Source of the DNA: JBBIVB01 sp964567515
GTDB taxonomy: Bacteria > Patescibacteriota > Patescibacteriia > Veblenbacterales > UBA10138
Length of the DNA: 8,065 nucleotides
Assembly: GCA_964567515.1 (NCBI GenBank)
Contig: CAZMMW010000040.1
Coordinates: 1 to 8,065 of the forward strand
Reading direction: 5' to 3'
The translations under genes and the position numbers were made by a program. Positions 6,901 to 8,065 of the stretch are shown here, one piece after another; position 1 is the stretch's first letter, and each line of letters starts with the position of its first letter. The notes under the pieces are model-generated. The model worked only from the letters and a program-made list of their open reading frames with translations. It ran no database searches and was not told the origin of the DNA.

Positions 6901-8065
6901 ATTGGACCCGGATCAGATACTGCCGCTTCTGTAAATATAGTCGGTGGTTCCGGCGCTACTGGTTGTACTGTTGATGGAGCCACAGGCGACCTTACTTGTA
7001 CTGGTAATATTAGCGGTAGTTCTACTGGTAATCAAGGATATTGGAATAGAACCGGAACCGTTCTTTCACCAACCACCGTTGGTGATACTATTTCCACCTC
7101 GGGTAATATTTATACTACAGGTTCAGGCGATATTATTTCTGCTGGTAACTTAGCAGTTAACGGTGGAAACTTTACCACCACCGCTGCTACTTTTAATTTG
7201 GTTAATACCAATGCTACTACAGTTAACTTGGCTGGTGCAGCCACCTCGGTTTATTTGGGCGCTTCTACTGGTACTACCATAGTCAATCACGCCCTTACTG
7301 CCACCGGCTTACTCACCGCCTCTAATGGTATAGCTGTGTCCGCTAACAGAAATATTACTTTCGTAGCTGGCACTGGTTCTTTAATCATGAACAGCACTGT
7401 TTCCAACGCTTCTGATAATGTGATTGATATTAATCCTAGTTTTACTGGCGGCACTAACGGACTTAGTTATAATATGCTTAACATTGGATCTTTTACGGCT
7501 ACTAATGATATAGGCACTAACATAGTAAATGGTTTCAACGTTGGCAATCTAACTGAAGCAGGCACAGGCACGATTACTTCCACCGCTTTTAAAACAGGAA
7601 CTGGCTGGGATAATATTTTTACAGTGAATGGGGCAGTTGTTATTAATGGCGCAGGTCAGATACCAACTAGTCAGCTTAGTGGCGCTCTCTTCACTATCAC
7701 TGATGGTATTACTCCCCAAACCATTAATCAAGGCGATGCCATGATCTTTGCTGATGGCACTGACATAGATGTAGTAGTTTCTGCCACTGACACTATTACC
7801 ATTAACAACACCTCCACTTTAGCTACTGTCACAGGCAGGGAAGCAATTACTACCACCCTAGTTAACTTAAACGGTGGCATAGCAGTAGACATTTCTAATT
7901 TTACAGTTTCTGGTACTACTGGCGATGTGCTAACAGCTGGGAACTTAGCAGTTAACGGTGGAAACTTTACCACCACCGCTGCTACTTTTAATTTGGTTAA
8001 CGAAGCCACGACTTTAAATCTTGGCTCCACCAACATTGCCCGGGCTATCAACATCGGCACTGGCA
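3928..8065 (+). CDS. Giant HTH-transmembrane-repeat surface protein, tail-fibre/adhesin-like, 3' end beyond window
   Basis: The frame is open for 1379 codons and runs off the window, so it is partial. Residues 31-81 form a MerR/excisionase-like (HTH_17-type) DNA-binding domain: LITLADAAKLTPYSQEYVSL, then a basic wing with GRNWYTT. A charged linker follows (about 82-155), then the basic stretch KEKPIKRH and one membrane helix (157-177), predicting cytoplasmic N-terminus and external C-terminus. The outer part is Gly/Thr/Asn/Ser-rich: a motif LNADTVDG (252-259) with a diverged copy at 402-409, as in phage tail fibres; GAMYYNENVGKFRCYENGAW (601-619 region); a GGGGS linker near 625; then long repeats with NIG-type ladders. 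It has exactly six cysteines, all external and in three pairs. ATG 3928 is the only sensible start: an in-frame stop lies at 3916 and the next in-frame ATG is about 400 codons on. No Shine-Dalgarno is visible. Adhesin is the likeliest role; a sensing/regulatory role for the HTH is inference. Confidence 0.88.
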   Translation, partial: MTTSDVVFSTDNKNLSAENRQSSLSPPDSELITLADAAKLTPYSQEYVSLLARKGRISAWKKGRNWYTTKNEILNYVNKQVSESKEKYQKSISFVEPPKIDTSTLNSELINVIADNLGKKLDSFKADISPILEQAREQIEKKSVSPIKEKPIKRHSVWFYVIILLIVLPLLFFGLTKGLADDLPAKLLSIIKNAWTLDGHKPGAEANEVLVLNEAGNISIKGHIETKGQLRSYARDGIAPIIVDSTTKIVNLNADTVDGFSPEQFTLAFVTKNGNITYDDVYLKGTVEVGKTLEVKGATRLLDSLLVDGELGVWGKVLFHDQLQVEGDVDLQKNLQVGGKITSNGQIAAGGSISTKGSVLAVGGILSGGSITSGGNIITNSHNLILGEGTIVTNNSKVIKNLNAELWNGMRTSNFDLDFVTDNGAATNNKISIGGLNVIDGLTNLAGDLVVQGKADLLGDTTIQNLTSLTVNGQTNLRNTSINGALQVSSHGIFNSLGATTFLSSRDFSVQNAAIGSDSSNKLNVNASSIFNAPITSSSTVTMTAVNPVINTTAGNLSLQVKGGVTGNIQIGDGATGSANPDLLVLDIKNTAGDPVGTEGAMYYNENVGKFRCYENGAWSDCIGGGGSASDLQSAYDGGNTITTTNARDINFTLTDTTMDSNFTVNIADGSTSYMSISRVNGTGTADPSQLLLLDNLSTIRSIADGLRIQSAAGLIVDAIDVSDSELVNAINVGDNNIVGTTPLIDFTNFDVSASGNITVSPNQGIDTNAIGSLALGAITATTIDIAGGVSSTGCTITNASGDLSCTGNIIGASTGTVGYWSRLGTVLSPTTVGDTISTSGNIYTTGSGDIISAGNLAVNGGNFTTTAATFNLVNEATTLNLGSTNIARAINIGTGTGIDTINMGTGATGADVINIGSTNAGNVSIRSNAILNLTGGTNSIIDFLNFDVATTGNITVAAGQGIDTNAAGILALGNAAATTVNIGGSAPTINIGPGSDTAASVNIVGGSGATGCTVDGATGDLTCTGNISGSSTGNQGYWNRTGTVLSPTTVGDTISTSGNIYTTGSGDIISAGNLAVNGGNFTTTAATFNLVNTNATTVNLAGAATSVYLGASTGTTIVNHALTATGLLTASNGIAVSANRNITFVAGTGSLIMNSTVSNASDNVIDINPSFTGGTNGLSYNMLNIGSFTATNDIGTNIVNGFNVGNLTEAGTGTITSTAFKTGTGWDNIFTVNGAVVINGAGQIPTSQLSGALFTITDGITPQTINQGDAMIFADGTDIDVVVSATDTITINNTSTLATVTGREAITTTLVNLNGGIAVDISNFTVSGTTGDVLTAGNLAVNGGNFTTTAATFNLVNEATTLNLGSTNIARAINIGTG
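3931..3951 (+). promoter_or_regulatory. Palindrome/hairpin plus T-run over codons 2-8 of the giant gene
   Basis: ACCACGTC (3931-3938) and GACGTGGT (3940-3947) form a perfect inverted repeat around one A; in RNA this folds as a 7-bp stem with a CAG loop. TTTTT (3947-3951) follows, giving the look of a small intrinsic terminator or attenuator directly behind the start codon. It is also GC-richer than the surroundings and symmetrical, as expected of a dimer operator. The coding sequence here (TTSDVV) is a plain linker, so the DNA symmetry is not explained by protein need. Confidence 0.45.
6403..6551 (+). repeat. Long in-gene repeat, copy 1
   Basis: 149 bases match 7057-7205 with two differences, 654 bases (218 codons) apart. 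The encoded segment runs from TVLSPTTVGDTISTSGNIYT through GGNFTTTAATFNLVN. The later part, continuing to 6616, is also repeated at the window end: 6487-6616 matches 7936-8065 with three differences in 130 bases. The core 6487-6551 is therefore present three times. The low rate of silent change points to recent duplication or gene conversion. Confidence 0.93.
7057..7205 (+). repeat. Long in-gene repeat, copy 2
   Basis: Second copy of 6403-6551. It diverges abruptly after 7205, where copy 1 reads NEATTLNLGSTNIAR and this copy reads NTNATTVNLAGAAT. At the protein level similarity extends well upstream of the near-identical DNA: NFDVxxxGNITV, QGIDTNA, LALG and the CT..GDL.CTGNI segment precede both copies, with a 21-residue length difference between them. 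Confidence 0.93.
7936..8065 (+). repeat. Long in-gene repeat, copy 3, cut by window end
   Basis: This matches 6487-6616 with three differences in 130 bases (at 7941, 8010 and 8061), 1449 bases or 483 codons downstream. Unlike copy 2 it keeps the continuation NEATTLNLGSTNIARAINIG, so it is closer to copy 1 at its 3' side. The sequence before 7936 (TVSGTTGDVLT) is unlike both other copies, so the repeats are mosaic rather than simple tandem units. The match continues to the last base of the window. Confidence 0.92.

Noticed and set aside
6278..7153. Plus-strand frames 6278-6499 and 6944-7153
   Set aside because: They are out of frame with the continuous 3928 frame. Their shared Leu/Val/Pro-rich ending simply reflects the repeated DNA at 6403-6551 and 7057-7205.
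4404..8060. Several minus-strand frames of 60-175 codons opposite the giant gene
   Set aside because: They are Val/Pro/Ala-rich mirror images of Gly/Thr/Asn-rich repeats. Parts recur between them because the underlying DNA is repeated, not because of conserved protein.
6403..8065. CRISPR-like or satellite array
   Set aside because: Repeat units are long, few, irregularly spaced and in frame within a protein gene, with no short repeat-spacer pattern.

Overview
The window looks like a piece of a small-genome, AT-rich uncultured bacterium, most likely a member of the Candidate Phyla Radiation (Patescibacteria). The main reasons are a multi-pass O-antigen-ligase-like protein with a TPR tail and a giant low-complexity surface protein that begins with a MerR/excisionase-like helix-turn-helix. 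Both resemble proteins I know from that group. This placement rests on recalled family resemblance, not on a search. The standard genetic code fits all genes.

Layout. Positions 1-1145 hold a GC-rich, gene-poor start and then two 92-base arms (103-194 and 1054-1145) that are inverted copies of each other with one mismatch. Between the arms lie two short reading frames of unknown function (283-714 and 716-1006). They may be one 240-residue gene broken by one extra base in a run of seven C, or two translationally coupled genes. After a short AT-rich intergenic stretch with a candidate promoter, 1285-3678 encodes a 797-residue membrane protein of the O-antigen ligase/polymerase (Wzy_C) type with C-terminal TPRs. 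It ends at a clear intrinsic terminator (3701-3729). A near-consensus sigma-70-type promoter starts four bases after the terminator stem (3734-3762). It precedes a leader of roughly 160 bases and the largest gene, which starts at 3928 and is still open at the window end (at least 1379 residues).

The large gene is the highlight. Its product has a cytoplasmic DNA-binding-like domain, a single membrane segment with a positive flank, and more than 1200 residues of Gly/Thr/Asn/Ser-rich, tail-fibre-like repeats predicted to lie outside the membrane. Parts of the repeats are almost identical at DNA level and always a whole number of codons apart. All six cysteines fall in three close pairs in the outer part. 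Palindromes sit just before and just inside its start codon. The plausible theme of the right-hand 6.8 kb is the cell surface: a glycan-handling membrane protein beside a giant adhesin-like protein that may also sense or regulate. The two genes appear to be transcribed separately.
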